64,000 bases of DNA from Hondaea fermentalgiana (GCA_014084085.1 NPFB01000006.1:328027-392026); one strand, 5' to 3'. Positions 1 to 11,588 are shown, counted from the stretch's first letter. The notes: generated by a model from the sequence alone, not told the origin. Numbers and translations are program-made.

Positions 1-822
1 GGCCTCGGCCCTGCGCGCGGAGACGGACGGCGTCTGCGCGGGCGGGCGGGCGCGGGCTGGGCTGCCTGGCCTTCCGGGCTCGCTCGGGCGCGGCGGGCGG
101 CGGGCGGCTGTCTGTCTGCCTGCCTGCCTGCCTGTGTGTGTCTGTCGCGATCGATCGATTGCGCTTTGCTTTTCGCTCTCGCACGCCGCCTTCAGCACTA
201 TGTGCATCATGTACCGCCACCGGGCCCACGGCGTAGTACCGCGGGGTGGTACCGTGGAAACGGGGAACGGCGCGCTGCGAGGCGGGACGTCCTGCGTGCC
301 CCCTCCCAGGCGCGTTCCGGCCGGCCGGCAAGAGAGGGCCCGGCGCGCCGGGGGGGGGCGTGCAGGGCGGGTTTGGGCCCGCGCGAAGACGGCGCGGCGC
401 CCGCGCGCGCGAAGAACTCGCGCTCGCGGGGCCGGCGTCGCGCGAGTGCGCGAGGCGCGAGGGGAAGCGCGCGCGCGCAAGATTTGGGCGTCAAGGAACG
501 AGAATTGGCCGGATACGGCCGCGGAGAAGGAACCAAAGTTTAAGCTCGGGCCCGGAAACTTATAACGTTCGCGAGTGGACAGTCAGTCAGTCTGTCAGAC
601 ACTGAAGGGGAGAAAAGCAGCCGAAAGCAGCGTAGCAAAGAAGCAAGCCGAGCAGGCGCTAACGTCCGGGCCCGCATTGCTGAGGAGCTCGCTCGCTCGC
701 TCCCTCGCTCCCTCGCGTTGATCGAAGACGGCACGAAGCGTGCTTGGTCTGCGAAGAAAGGGGCTGTCGCAGCGTCGCTGCTCGCGTGCTCGCTTCAGAT
801 CAACTTTCGGTTTTCTGGAATC
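1..822. other. Gene-free GC-rich region upstream of TBCA
   Basis: No coding region can be supported here. The open frames are artefacts of very high GC and have Arg/Ala/Gly-rich low-complexity translations. Short tandem repeats occur at about 106-150: a CTGC/CTGT run followed by a GATC run. The right end, after about 560, is presumably the promoter and 5' leader of the tubulin cofactor gene that starts at 823. No TATA-like element stands out. Confidence 0.6.
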
Positions 823-1140
823 ATGGACAAGGCGTTGGAGCAGCAGCTCAGGGTCAAGGTCGGCGTGTTGAAGCGCGCCATCAAGGAGCACAACATGTAC
901 GCCGAGGAGGTCCAAAAGACCGAGGCACAGCTTGAGAGTATGGGCACCGAGCACGACAGGTACCGCCAGATTTCGGACGCTCTTGACGAATCAAAGGCCA
1001 TGCTTGCCGACGCCAAGAGCCGCGTGGCTGATGCTTGCAGCACTGTGCAAAGCTTTCTCGAGGATAACACAGTCCCAGAGGACGCCGAGCTCTGTGTCCA
1101 GGCCAAAGACTTTGTGCAGCAAGCCACCGAGGTCAGGTAA
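823..1140 (+). CDS. TBCA: Tubulin-folding cofactor A
   Basis: A single-exon gene for 105 residues; human TBCA has 108. The family is a small all-helical chaperone that captures quasi-native beta-tubulin during alpha/beta-tubulin dimer assembly in the cytosol. The translation begins MDKALEQQLRVKVGVLKRAI, matching the family's N-terminal helix (RQIKIKTGVVKRLVKE type), then continues with charged amphipathic helices suited to a three-helix bundle, an SKAMLADAKSRVADA segment and an acidic final helix. The start is the first ATG of the homologous frame; an upstream open stretch of the same frame lacks similarity. It converges on the LMBRD2-like gene, 190 bases downstream on the other strand. Confidence 0.88.
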   Translation: MDKALEQQLRVKVGVLKRAIKEHNMYAEEVQKTEAQLESMGTEHDRYRQISDALDESKAMLADAKSRVADACSTVQSFLEDNTVPEDAELCVQAKDFVQQATEVR

Positions 1141-1330
1141 AACCTAGAAGAGTAATTCATACATGCACACACACCAAAAACAAAGTTATTAAAAATGAAT
1201 CTATCGTCGGTGAATGTATCACGTAGGGTTACGAGACAAGCAGCGTCTCTCCTCGCCCCGCAGCATGCGAGGACAACACGATCTTTGTTTCGTAAAAGGA
1301 AAGAAGGAGATAGGAGAGCTTGCGTGCGCA

Positions 1331-3061
1331 TCAGAATTGGCGCAGCGAAAAGGATCGCTCTTCCGCGGCCTCTGCGTCGCGGCCTCTGCGCCGCTCGAGT
1401 CGCGCCCGATGGCGCGCGACGAGCTGCTGGCCTTGCGCAACGAGATCCTGGCTCTGCCCACCCTCGCCCGGTTCCGTGTGTGTCTCAATGCCCACCACGT
1501 TGAGAAGGCGATCAAAAACACGAAAGTATGTACATGCCGAAAGCAACAAAATGAGCACCGGGAGATAAAAGTTGAAAGCGCTGCCCAGAAAAGGAACAAC
1601 ATCCATGTCTCCAATCAGAGAGTAAAACGCAAGCGACTGTCTGTCCTCTGTCACGAGCTGTGTTGTGTAGTTAACGCCCAGGGAAAATTGTACGCGACCC
1701 ACATACGATGCGTTGAAGAGCAAGTTCGAAACATCCGTTTGCCGGTTGCCGTACAGTGTCAGTTGGTCGAGAAGCTTGAATTTGAAAAGAGCAACGTACA
1801 CGCAGGCCGCAATGTACGACAATGGAAGTACGCAGCACAGCCAGCGCGTGAAAAAGTTTCCGGCAAAACGGACCATTAGACCAAAAACGGACGCTTCGCT
1901 GGAGATGGCCGACGCGCACTCATTCCAAATGAGAATCACAGAGAGCAGGACCATGACCGCGTAGAGAGCCTTGAGAGCCTTGTAGTAGAGAGTGAGACGA
2001 CGCGGGGGACCCCGTGAGGACGCTCCAGTCTCGTCAACGCCAAGCCCGCTCGCGTCAATGCCTCCCTGCGCTTCTTCGATGCTAGCATCCAGACCACCGC
2101 CATCGAGGCGCTGGTAGAGAGAGCTTGCCGGTGTCTCGAGCAGCTTGACTTCAGCCTCGAGCTGCTCCGTAACGTCAAGCAGAGACTGCCATTGAAACTT
2201 GGCTCGCTCCGCTTTGATAATGGCATTCTTGAGCCTCGAGTGCAAGTGCTCAAGGGCCGACATGGACCCACGCCCGCCTGTACTATCAACAGAGGTCCTT
2301 CGCGTCCTATGGGACATTGACGTGCGCTCATCGAGACAGGTCTCTCGCGCATTTTTGGCCTTGGAGCGCACCTCATCATAATGAGCCTGTAACATGAGAT
2401 CCTGCGGGCACTCGAAGCGCTCCACGGCATCGAGCACATCGAGAAGATCAGCCTGCGCGTCCATGAGGGCTTCTTCGGTTTGAGGCGCAGAGCAATAATG
2501 GTAGTCGAGCATTCGTCGGGGGCAAGTCTTTTCCCAAATTTCTCGGGGCATCTCCACCAGGCCGTAGCCGAGCATGACCACGACGAGAAAGAGACCGTAG
2601 GCGTTCGCGGCGGCAATGAGAAAGCCAGTCACCTTGGAAAATTGAAAACCTTGGTGCATCAGCACGAGCGCGAAGATGAGCGCCAGCACGACAAGAACAC
2701 GCGCATAAAATTTGAGGTTCGAAAGGAGCGCCGAGCGTAGTCTTCGCTTCCAAGTGAAAGCGCCAGAGGTCCAATACGCAGAAGCGATTGGGCAAATAAC
2801 CCAGCAGCATATAAAAGTCACCCAGTAGTTGGTCTTCCACAGCGCGAGCATTGCCTTCGACGAGCCGGACCCCGCCGTGGCGACATCCATTGGCAAAAGC
2901 ACACCTACCGCCACGACGCCAAGCCACCATACGCCGCCGACGAGCAGAATGTACGGAAGGGGGGTGTCTTCGCGTGCATAAAAGCGCACCTTGCGCCAGG
3001 CCCACGCGAAGCAGAACGCTACGCCGGCAAGACTCAGCACGGCGAGGCCTGCTGCCGCCAT
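1331..3061 (-). CDS. LMBRD2: LMBR1 domain-containing protein 2-like membrane protein
   Basis: Predicted 576 residues from the ATG at 3061. The open frame extends upstream, but without an ATG or similarity. The sequence shows about five hydrophobic helices in the first 220 residues (including AFTWKRRLRSALLSNLKFY after the third), then a central soluble and partly coiled segment of about 200 residues (TEEALMDAQADLLDVLDAVE and onward). About four more membrane helices follow (residues ~340-540) and a basic tail. This 5+4 layout and the VEMPREIWEKT motif after the fifth helix are typical of the LMBR1-like family, specifically the LMBRD2 branch. The family is a nine-pass membrane protein linked in animals to GPCR signalling; its molecular role is unsettled. 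Human LMBRD2 is somewhat longer. No intron is needed. Confidence 0.8.
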   Translation of the reverse strand: MAAAGLAVLSLAGVAFCFAWAWRKVRFYAREDTPLPYILLVGGVWWLGVVAVGVLLPMDVATAGSGSSKAMLALWKTNYWVTFICCWVICPIASAYWTSGAFTWKRRLRSALLSNLKFYARVLVVLALIFALVLMHQGFQFSKVTGFLIAAANAYGLFLVVVMLGYGLVEMPREIWEKTCPRRMLDYHYCSAPQTEEALMDAQADLLDVLDAVERFECPQDLMLQAHYDEVRSKAKNARETCLDERTSMSHRTRRTSVDSTGGRGSMSALEHLHSRLKNAIIKAERAKFQWQSLLDVTEQLEAEVKLLETPASSLYQRLDGGGLDASIEEAQGGIDASGLGVDETGASSRGPPRRLTLYYKALKALYAVMVLLSVILIWNECASAISSEASVFGLMVRFAGNFFTRWLCCVLPLSYIAACVYVALFKFKLLDQLTLYGNRQTDVSNLLFNASYVGRVQFSLGVNYTTQLVTEDRQSLAFYSLIGDMDVVPFLGSAFNFYLPVLILLLSACTYFRVFDRLLNVVGIETHTEPGEGGQSQDLVAQGQQLVARHRARLERRRGRDAEAAEERSFSLRQF

Positions 3062-3687
3062 CTTCGTTGAGGCTGGTACTCGCTGCTCCGAGTCTGCCTC
3101 GCTGCTTCGACACCAGGGTCGTCGAACGCCCAGACGCTGCGCTGTGCACAGCCACGTTCCGCCGCAGCGGCGCCCCTTCTCGTCGCTCTGCTCGCGGCCC
3201 TTCGGGACGCTCACGCGTCGCGTCGTTCGTCGCGTTTACGTTTGGGCCTCCGCGGCATCTCTCTCGTCGCTCTTTCTCTGGCGCGCTTCACAGCACACAA
3301 GGAACAAAGGAAGGGAGGAAGCAGGGAAGTTCTTCTGGCGGCCTTCACAAGCCAAGCTGCTGCTGCTGCGCCAGATGCAAATCGGGCAGTCGAATGCAAG
3401 TCGGGCAGTCTGCAAGCTGCAGCTGGTGGCCCGCATCGTCGAGAATGGCGACGGCAAATACGAAAGCAACGCACAAAAGAAGGAAGGAAAGGGTATAGCC
3501 TAGGTGTAGATGATCATAACAAAGGGTGTCGATGATCATAACAAAGAAAAACATGATTCAAACAGAAGAAGAAAGAGAAGGAGAAGGAGAAGGAGAAGGA
3601 GAAGAGTAATAAAAACAAGAAGAGTGCGCCAAAGCCACCCAGCTCTGGACTAAATCACGCGCAGTCGGGAAAAGTCGTCATGAACGT
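3062..3687. other. Intergenic, LMBRD2 promoter side and HECT gene 3' side
   Basis: No gene is visible. The stretch contains a 16-base direct repeat (GATGATCATAACAAAG at 3509-3524 and 3531-3546) and a purine-rich GAAGGA run at about 3564-3606. The purine run would lie in or just beyond the 3' untranslated region of the minus-strand HECT ligase gene. Confidence 0.5.
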
Positions 3688-6600
3688 CTACTCGAGACCG
3701 AAACCGATCGAGTGCTCCAAGGCGAGCATAAGACGCTCGCGCATCTTGGACTCGGAGGCGTACTCGGGAAGCATGATGGTATTGAAGCACGTGTAAGAGG
3801 TGGGCATGTTGTCCGTGTCCGGGCCGGCCCGCTGCACCGTGAAATTGCCCAGTGCCGAAAGCCCGCCAACGGGAGACTTTGGCGAACCAGTGGTAAAGCG
3901 GAGAAAGGTTTGCTTTTCTTCGTACGAAAAGGAGCCCACGATGTGCCAGAAACGCTTGATAGTCTCGTGATCCTCACTGTAGCCGCCCTCGTACTTTGCA
4001 ATGCGGTGCAGTTCGTCAAAGTCGAGCTCGAGCATACCGCAGACGGCAAGTTCGAGCTCGTCAGGCTCAAAAAGCTGCAGAGAGCGAGAGTCCTCCGGGA
4101 TGACCCGGTGGAAACCCTCAAGCATATCCCGCGCATTGGATCCAATGCTATCGATGACGAGATACTTGCACAGCGCCTTAACATATTCATGGCGGTTTTC
4201 GCGCGTGACCACGAGGTCAGAACCCCCAGGGACGAGCTCGACTTGTCTTTTCTCGCCAAAGAGGTCCACCGAGACCTCAAAGGATTGCATGAAAACGTCC
4301 TCGAAGTCGTCCTCGTCGTAGTCGAGCATCGCCTGCACATTTCTTGCATACTGACTGTCGAGCTCCTCAAGATGCTCAATCGTCGGCTCCTCGGGCACTT
4401 TTCCGAGCAGAGTTCGCCAAAACAAGAGCGGGAACTGAACGTCGAGAAGGGTCGAGTTGTAAATGGCAAGACCAATGAGAATGCCAACCAGAACGTACGG
4501 CTGATTTGAGTCCGCCATGTCCTCATCGAAAACGTTGAACCAGAGCGTATTGGTATCACCGTTGCGGCGGAAAAGTCCGCAGTCTGGCTGGAACAGCTGT
4601 GCAGACAAGAGTTGGAAGAACTCTTTGCGCACGCCGCCGGCGTCGAGACCCTGTTCACCCTCAAATTTGACTTTCAATGGCTTCCGAAAGTCCGTCGATC
4701 CCCCCTTTGAGCTCCCAATACGCGCCATGGTGTCCTCCAAAAGGTGCGAGCGGCGCACAGAAAGCGTATAAAAGGGTTCGTTGCTGAACAGCCGGCTCAT
4801 CAACACGTTGCGAAACTGCGAGCTCTGGTCTTCGAAGTGCAAGACGCGTCGCTTGTCGCCGGCATTCAATAAAAAGGGGAAATCGAAGATCGTGAATTCG
4901 TGCAGGCGCCCCGGCGCGTTGCTGATCGGGGCGCCAAGCGCCGCTTCGGTCTCGCGCGCCACTTGACGGGCGTCCAAAATGGAGCGCCACTCACGAATGT
5001 TAATGGCAAGCTCCTCCATCTCCATCTCGCGCAGCTTCGTTGAGTAGAAACGTCGGTGGTCGATTCGCGCCATGGCAGAGTTCTCGCGCGAACGGCCCTG
5101 GTTGATACGGTGGAGATGGCGTAGCAAAGCACACACGTCCTTGGTGCATTCGAGATCTCGCGAATAAGCTACCGCTTGATCAAAGAGTGCCACCAGAGGG
5201 TCAACGAGGTAAGTCGCCAAAATGTCTGATGTGATGTCATACTTGATCCACGAGAGCAAAACATCCCGCGATCGTGATGGCAGACGCTTGAAAACACTCA
5301 CAAGCAAATCGTACTCTTTTGGCACGTTTCGCATCAGAGGCGACATGAGCAGCACAAGAAAGAGTCGTAGCTGGTCGGGCTCCGTGAGATGCGGCGCAGC
5401 CTCATCCAATTGGCCGATGATCGGCGCAACTCGTTCACGCAAATACTTGACAGAATCGTCAGGGCCCATACTCGCCTCAAAAGCAGCGGAAAGCTCCTCC
5501 ATCCCGTGCAGCATCGGCTCGAAATCAATGCATGAGTTGCGCTTCTCGTCAAACTTGTCCGGGCTCGATCGGTGTTCTGACGAATACTTGCCCGAGAGAA
5601 AGCTCGCGTTGAGAGTACACATATCAAAAAGAGGCATATTCACATGACTTCGAAAAGTGCGCGAGGACTTGCGCCCCAGCTTGTCGAAGCGGCCCAGGAT
5701 TTCCTTGGCCTGTAACTGCACGTCCTCGCCACTCAGCGCCGTCACTTTGGCGCGGGGCCAGCCACGCGCAAGCACGTCCCGCCGCGCGCTAACGTGTCGC
5801 TCAGACTGGATGGCAAAGATTGCACCGCCGCTTCCCATCACCGAGATTACGTTTGCTGATGCGTCCAATACCTGCGTGAATCCGCCACATTCCACGTGAT
5901 TTTGTGAAGACAACATGCGCGGGGACTCATCCTCGTCAGACACTGTGAGTTCGCTGTTCTCCTCGGAGGAAGACCCGTGGCGATGCAAGTTGGCATCTAC
6001 GGCAATCGTACCCGGACGGCCGCGGCGGCTGCGACGATGGTCATTGCCGATATCTTCGGCATCTGCGCTCGACGCATCGTCGGCGCGAGATGCCCAAGTC
6101 TCCGACAGTGCAAGAGTGCCAGCCATGAGAACGACGCCATCTTCCAAAAGGAGAAAGGTTGTATGGTGCGACGCGGCGATCTGCAGTGGCGCGACATCAA
6201 GGTCTGCCAAGGCTTCGAGTCGTCGAGGGGGAGTAACGAAGCGGCGTAGTTTCTTTTGAGGCGCAAAACCGAGCTGGCCCTCCTCTGCACGCCCGCAAAC
6301 ATAAATGCCCCCGCAGGCGGTGAGAAAGACGGAGTGCTCTGCGCCGCACGCAACCTTGGACACGGCGCGAGAGAGAACAACACGGGACGGCTCAAGAGCG
6401 CGCTGCGGGGCGTTCTTTCGCGCGAGTCCAAGTTGTCCCTGGGAGTTGCTACCCCAAGCGTAAACGCGCCCCGTGACGGAAACGGCGCAAACGTGGTTAT
6501 CGCCCGTCGCAAGCTGCACGACGGGGTTTCCGTCGAGCGCGCCACGGACCATCTTGGGCGAGGCGCGGTTCTCCTCATCACCCAGACCGAGAATGCCATC

Positions 6601-7512
6601 CACATTGCGGCCAAAAGAGAAAACACGTCCGCGTTCACTGAGGAGTAGCGTGGAGCTCCCCGTGCATGCGACCTGAATGACGATCTCTCGCATGCGCTCG
6701 ACGAGGCGCGGTGCCACGTTGTAAATGTCGCGATCGCGCGAGTGTCCAAGCTGACCGGACTCATTGTTGCCCCAGGTTGCAACGCGACCGCTCGATGTCA
6801 GTACGGCGGTGTGGGCGTCACCACATGCGGCTTGCACGATGTGCTGCTTGTGGAGAAAAGCATCAACGATGGGCAGCGGGTCCTCCAAAAAGGCTTCTGG
6901 GCCCAAACTCGGGTCGAGCTGGCCCTCGCTGTTATCTCCTGCCCCGACAAGAGAGCCATCAGAAGTGACGGCTACCGTGTGCGCGCCGGAAGTGCCCACG
7001 CAGACGATAGTGGCCGAATCAAGAGCAGAGGCACACGCTGTTGCTTCCCATCCACTCGCTTCTGAATGGCGGCCTCCTTCAAACATGAGCTGACCCGCGC
7101 TATTGTCGCCCCATGCCAGAATCGAGGTGGGAGAAGAACCTGGAAGACAGCAAGTCTCTTCGTCGTCTTCGGCTCCGAAACCAGAGCGCAAAGCACCGCG
7201 GACGCTCTTTCCATTGCTGCTGGTTCTCTTGTTGCTGGCATTTGGGTCCATTGTGCGTCGTCTTTCGAATTTCTGAATGGCCGAGTCTCGCACGCGCTTG
7301 CTGACACGAGCAAGCACTTGCAGAGCAGCTTTGCTGTCTTCGCGCAGGGACATGCGTGCATTCGTACGCGTCAGTTGCCCTCCACGTGCACGAGACAAGT
7401 GCGAGCGACGCGCATGACTGCTCCCTCGACTCTCTATTGCCGTTGACGCCGAGGAGGCGTCCTCCTCATCCTCGTCGATCGTCGACTTGTCGTCGTCGTC
7501 GTCAAAAGTCTC

Positions 7513-7546
<34 letters not shown>

Positions 7547-7908
7547 ATGGTGGATTCGGGGCGTGACCCGCGTTCAGATTTGCGACGCCTCCACGTGCCC
7601 TTCCGCGACGCTCGCGCCGATTTCCTGACGCTGGTTTGGTCCCCGAGCTCCTGGTCGACGTCATTCTCGTCGCCGTCGCGGTCCTTGTCGTCGTCGCCGT
7701 CCTCGTTTCCGCCCGGGCGGCCTTTGCGCCTCCTTGCCAAGGCCCTGAAGGTGCTGCCCTCGCCGCCCAGGATGCCGCGAGACGCCCTCGCCGAGAGCCT
7801 CCGGCCCGCCGCGCCCGCGAGCGCGAGCCCGCGCGCGGTCGGCTTGCTCCTGTGCTCGGCGCTGGTCGCGGCGCGCGGCCTGGGCTCCTCGTCGCCGCCT
7901 GCTGCCAT
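3688..7908 (-). CDS. RCC1-repeat HECT-type E3 ubiquitin ligase (HERC-like)
   Basis: Predicted 1,406 residues from the ATG at 7908, which is the first ATG in the frame. HECT ligases accept ubiquitin from an E2 as a thioester and pass it to substrate. The N-terminal ~240 residues are basic, acidic and Ser-rich, with a run of ten Gln (near 7520-7547). Residues ~250-620 contain at least six RCC1-type blades, seen as WGDNSAGQL, GAGDNSEGQL, WGNNESGQLG, FGRNVDGILGLG, WGSNSQGQLG and CGRAEEGQLGF. The C-terminal ~350 residues are a HECT domain (KVKFEGEQGLDAGGVRKEFF, then WFNVF). The catalytic Cys is residue 1374 in YTCFN, 32 residues from the end as in other HECT enzymes. The layout matches small HERC proteins; orthology to a particular HERC is not decidable here. 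Confidence 0.9.
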
Positions 7909-8189
7909 GGCGGCTCTGCTTCCGGCCTCCTTCCTTTCTGCGGCCTCTCCGTCCGTCCGGCCGCGAGGTCGTCGCCGGGCGCGGGGAGAGCGGGCCGGGG
8001 CGCGGGAGGGCGGCGCGGCGTCCGCACCACGCCCGCCACGCCGCGCTGGCGCCGGGCCGGGCCGGCGAGTAGTACTGCCGCGCTGCGAGCACTCACTCGA
8101 GCCTCGCACGCGCGGCGCGGATTCGGGACTCGCCTTGCGAAGGCGCGCGCGGACTCGCCCTCCGACGGCTTGTTGATAGGGGCGTAGTA

Positions 8190-8230
8190 CTGGTAGGAGG
8201 CCTATACGTTTTATAAAGTAGGCCTACTAC
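8190..8230 (-). promoter_or_regulatory. Candidate TATA and AGGCCT promoter cluster of the HECT gene
   Basis: Read on the minus strand, this has the palindrome GTAGGCCTAC (8218-8227), immediately followed by TTTATAAAA, then a second AGGCCT. It lies about 300 bases upstream of the ligase ATG. This is a pattern observation; no transcription start data are available. Confidence 0.25.
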
Positions 8231-8445
8231 AGACACTGGAGAACGGCACCTGGGGGTGTCTGTCATTCATCACGTGGCGACTCGTCCTGGCGCCAAAACT
8301 TGAATTGAGAAGGCGGCCCAAGAGGTCTCGTGAAAAACATAAGCACCGAGGCGTGGCTATTTTATAAAAAAAAATGTATGTACAAACAAACGAAAAATGG
8401 AGCAAGCTAGGTCTGCCTGGAGGGAAACCGGCCGGCTAACCTAAG

Positions 8446-8495
8446 CTACGCTACGCTACGCTACGCTACGCTGGGCTGGGCTGGGCTGGGCTGGG
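8446..8495. repeat. Paired pentanucleotide array, CTACG x5 then CTGGG x5
   Basis: Five perfect tandem copies of CTACG (8446-8470) pass directly into five copies of CTGGG (8471-8495). Two different 5-base units of equal copy number sit back to back in the 3' flank of the CXC gene. Confidence 0.9.
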
Positions 8496-8679
8496 ATCTT
8501 TTAGACTGGCGTTTATAGCCTCTAATATTGCAACAGATCATCGCCCGCCTTCCCGCCCTGTTTGCCACCCTGTTTGTTCACTTTGTAAGGTTTTCATTCA
8601 CTTTTGCTGGTGATGTTTGTCATCGCCATCGTCGAGGCAATTTGCAAGCCTGCGCCGTCCATTCACATCCAATGCGTCC

Positions 8680-11109
8680 TTATGTCTTGCGTACAGGCTC
8701 TGCGTGAGGAGCCACGGCAGGAGTGGCGTCGGCCTGAGTAGATGAATTTTGCTGCTGACCTTCATCCGTGTCAGTCCTTTTTTCGCCACTTGCGCTCTGT
8801 GAAGAATAATATTCGAGTAAGGGCTTGTCAGCCGCGTCGTGACGAGAAATCCCCTTTTTCACCATAAAATTTTCCATGGCCTTGGGGTTCGATAGCTTGT
8901 TGCCGCACTGAAGGCAGCGGCACGACGTCTTGCAGTAATCACCGTTGGAGAAGCAAATACAGTACTTTTTCAGACAGAGCGTGCGACGGCAATTGCAGCC
9001 CACTTCGAGCTTTCGCGCGCTTTCCGTCGTAGAATACGTGCGCCCCTGCACATGAAACGCATATGGTTTACGCTTGAGAATGTTCTCGAGAGCCACGAGC
9101 CGTTCACGCGAGAATTGAGGTGAATTTCGGCACTCAAAGCACGTACAGGACCCACTGCACATCATGCTTGCCGCAAAACAGTCGCAATAGAGTTTGAGGC
9201 ACTTTGACTTGCGACAGGAGCAGAAGAGAGTGGATTTGTGCACAGGGGCCGGCTTGGCATTGAGCAACTTGAACGCCTCTCGCTTTATCGTTTTCGAGTC
9301 AAGGCCCACGTTGGATGCTCCGCCAGCATTCTTGGGCTTGCGCAGGTATCCAGTGTAGCCTGCAGGAACCAGAGTGCCGCGGTTGTCCCGCACGAAGCCA
9401 GGGGGCGACGGTTGGAAGACCGGGAGTCCATCCTGACCGCTTCGACCTCCTGCGATCATGGAGGGCGGTTTGACTTCATCGTTGCTTTTCGTCCTGGCCT
9501 CACTTTCACTCTCCTTCTTGTTCACGTCGTCTTTACTCGCACCGGTACTGATGGATGTCGTGCGCTTGTTGTTCCCGTGCATCGCATCCAAGGGCTCGGC
9601 TCGAGACCCTACCTCGGTCTCGTCCTGGGGTCTGGAAAACTCTGCAGTTTGGGTCTTTGAAGAAACTGCCCCTTTGTTCGGCGTGGAGGCTGCATTCTTC
9701 GACGCAGAAGAAACTGCGTTTTGGGCGCGCAAGACGGCCGATGCAGCCGATGCTGCGGCTGCTCGGGCGACCTGCGGGGGAACTCCGGACGTCGTCGAAA
9801 TGTGGTGTTGAAAGCGGGCGGACAACTCTCCGGTGTCAATTCTGCGCAACGACGGTGAAACGTGGCTTTCTGGTAAAGAAGAAGCGCCTGGTCGTTGACC
9901 AAGCATAGACGATGACGCTGACGACATTGACGAGGAGGGAAAGGAGGAAGACGAAGACGACGATGAGGAGGAGGAGGAAAAGGAAGGCACTCGCTGCGTT
10001 CCCATCAATCCACCCTCAACAACGCCGATGGCTCCAGGATTTGTCGGCGACTGAATGGTCGCTGTCGGCGATTCGGTGCGCGCTCCCATCTCAAGAAGTG
10101 CGGTTCTAGCGACGAGTTCATCGTCAAACTCTTGGTGAAAGTGCTCGTTTAATGCCTGATGGAAGTGCTCGTTGGCAAGAGTCTCTTTCAGATCACTGAG
10201 TCTCTTGAGATCGTCTTTGAGGGAGATCTGGATAAGGTCCATCTCATCATGAATGCCCTCGAGAGCTTCTCGCACCTCCGCATCGTTTCGCTCACGTTTC
10301 AATGAATTTTTCACAATGGTGAAGTGAGCTGCCATTTTACCCAATCGCTGCAACGTTGCAAAGATCTGTGCATTGAGCACTGACTGCGTTTGAGACAATG
10401 CCGGAAATGTGCGTCGCGCTTCGGATTCCAGAGCTTTGTGAGCATGAACGGGCCGCGTCCCCACGCTTTCGCTGTGAGACCCTTTCATGTTCGAGAGCAT
10501 CATATTGGAAGATAAGAGCTGCACCACCTGCTCAGGATTTTCGTAAATTGCATCCTGGCTCTGACTTGCTTGCCCGCTGTTTCCCCTTGACCCACCCTTG
10601 GCAGCGGGTTTCGAGGCTGCAGAGGCTACGGATGACGTGTACCGGGGCCGTTTTGCATTTTGATGCGAATCTATCTTTTGTGTTGGGGCCTTTGTTTTAC
10701 GGCCCATGGGCGAGCCAGCGTTTGGACTTGAGACCGAAGTAGAAGACGAAATTGACGAAACTGACGACATGGCTGAAGAAGACCGTGCGCCATTTTTGGT
10801 GGTTCTCCCTGCTGCAGCTGCCGCGGATGCTCCGTTCTTATGTCCAGAAGGTTGCACTGACGATGTCAGTATCGATGGAGGAACCGCTGTTGTCGTTGTA
10901 AACGATGATGATGGCGTAGGATGCGACATAGAAGACGAAGACGAAGAAGAAGATGAGGAAGAAGCTGCCGGCACTGGAAATACAGAATTGCCGCGGCGCA
11001 TGGACTGCTCGAGGGCCTGTTCGATGGCACTGACAAGACTCGGGGCAAGCGCGACGCTTCTTTTGTCAAGCACGGAGTCCTCGTCCCCTTTTCGTGAAGA
11101 TGCTGTCAT
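8680..11109 (-). CDS. LIN54: Tesmin/TSO1/LIN54-type CXC-domain DNA-binding protein
   Basis: Predicted 809 residues from the ATG at 11109; the frame is open further upstream but without ATG. Two cysteine-rich CXC motifs form a CRC domain near residues 625-740: CSCRKSKCLKLYCDCFA... and CNCRRTLCLKKYCICFS..., joined by a ~35-residue linker containing RKPYAF. In the family each CXC binds zinc and reads the CHR-type promoter element (TTYGAA); LIN54 is the DNA-binding subunit of the MuvB/DREAM cell-cycle complex. The rest is Ser/Ala/Gln-rich and disordered, with poly-Ser runs (near 9940-9975 and 10920-10960) and one helical segment (~residues 270-345, heptad-like) that could mediate binding. Placement among LIN54, tesmin and TSO1 is by family only. 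Confidence 0.85.
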   Translation of the reverse strand: MTASSRKGDEDSVLDKRSVALAPSLVSAIEQALEQSMRRGNSVFPVPAASSSSSSSSSSSMSHPTPSSSFTTTTAVPPSILTSSVQPSGHKNGASAAAAAGRTTKNGARSSSAMSSVSSISSSTSVSSPNAGSPMGRKTKAPTQKIDSHQNAKRPRYTSSVASAASKPAAKGGSRGNSGQASQSQDAIYENPEQVVQLLSSNMMLSNMKGSHSESVGTRPVHAHKALESEARRTFPALSQTQSVLNAQIFATLQRLGKMAAHFTIVKNSLKRERNDAEVREALEGIHDEMDLIQISLKDDLKRLSDLKETLANEHFHQALNEHFHQEFDDELVARTALLEMGARTESPTATIQSPTNPGAIGVVEGGLMGTQRVPSFSSSSSSSSSSSSFPSSSMSSASSSMLGQRPGASSLPESHVSPSLRRIDTGELSARFQHHISTTSGVPPQVARAAAASAASAVLRAQNAVSSASKNAASTPNKGAVSSKTQTAEFSRPQDETEVGSRAEPLDAMHGNNKRTTSISTGASKDDVNKKESESEARTKSNDEVKPPSMIAGGRSGQDGLPVFQPSPPGFVRDNRGTLVPAGYTGYLRKPKNAGGASNVGLDSKTIKREAFKLLNAKPAPVHKSTLFCSCRKSKCLKLYCDCFAASMMCSGSCTCFECRNSPQFSRERLVALENILKRKPYAFHVQGRTYSTTESARKLEVGCNCRRTLCLKKYCICFSNGDYCKTSCRCLQCGNKLSNPKAMENFMVKKGISRHDAADKPLLEYYSSQSASGEKRTDTDEGQQQNSSTQADATPAVAPHAEPVRKT

Positions 11110-11588
11110 TGTTCGTCGTTCTGTGCGCGGCCTGCTCGACTCGCCTGGTTCTCTTTCTCTCTCTCGCGCGCTCGCTCGCACTTGCTTTCTCTCTAGCTAA
11201 ACGGGAGTGGCGGCAGCGGCAATCACGCCGCCACCGCCGAGGGCAAGGCCTTCAGTCTGACCTGCTCTAGAACCAGCCTCGCCTCGTCCGCGTGGTCGCT
11301 CGCTCGCCCGCTCGAGCTCGAGCTCGAGTCGCCGGGAGGAGGTGAAAAGGAAAGAAGAAGGAAAGAAAGAAGGGCACGGATGAAAGAAAGGCACGCGGTG
11401 CGGCGGTGCTCGTTCGCCTCCGTCACCGGCCGCTCCGCGCAGCACGCCCGGCGCGACCCGCGACGCGAGAAGGCGAGGCGAGGAAGGCGGGCGCCTCGCG
11501 CGCGGAGCGGACTCGGTCTCTGCGGCGCGGCGCGGACGCGGGCGCAAGCGGCGCCTGCGCTGGCAGGGCGGGCAGGCTGGCTGGCTGG

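Larger units (their letters stand above)
7909..8679. other. Intergenic between the HECT ligase and the CXC protein gene
   Basis: This is upstream of the HECT gene and downstream of the CXC gene. Besides the TATA/AGGCCT cluster and the pentanucleotide array listed separately, nothing gene-like is seen. The GC-rich part next to 7909 is open in the ligase frame but lacks an ATG, so it is probably 5' untranslated. Confidence 0.5.
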
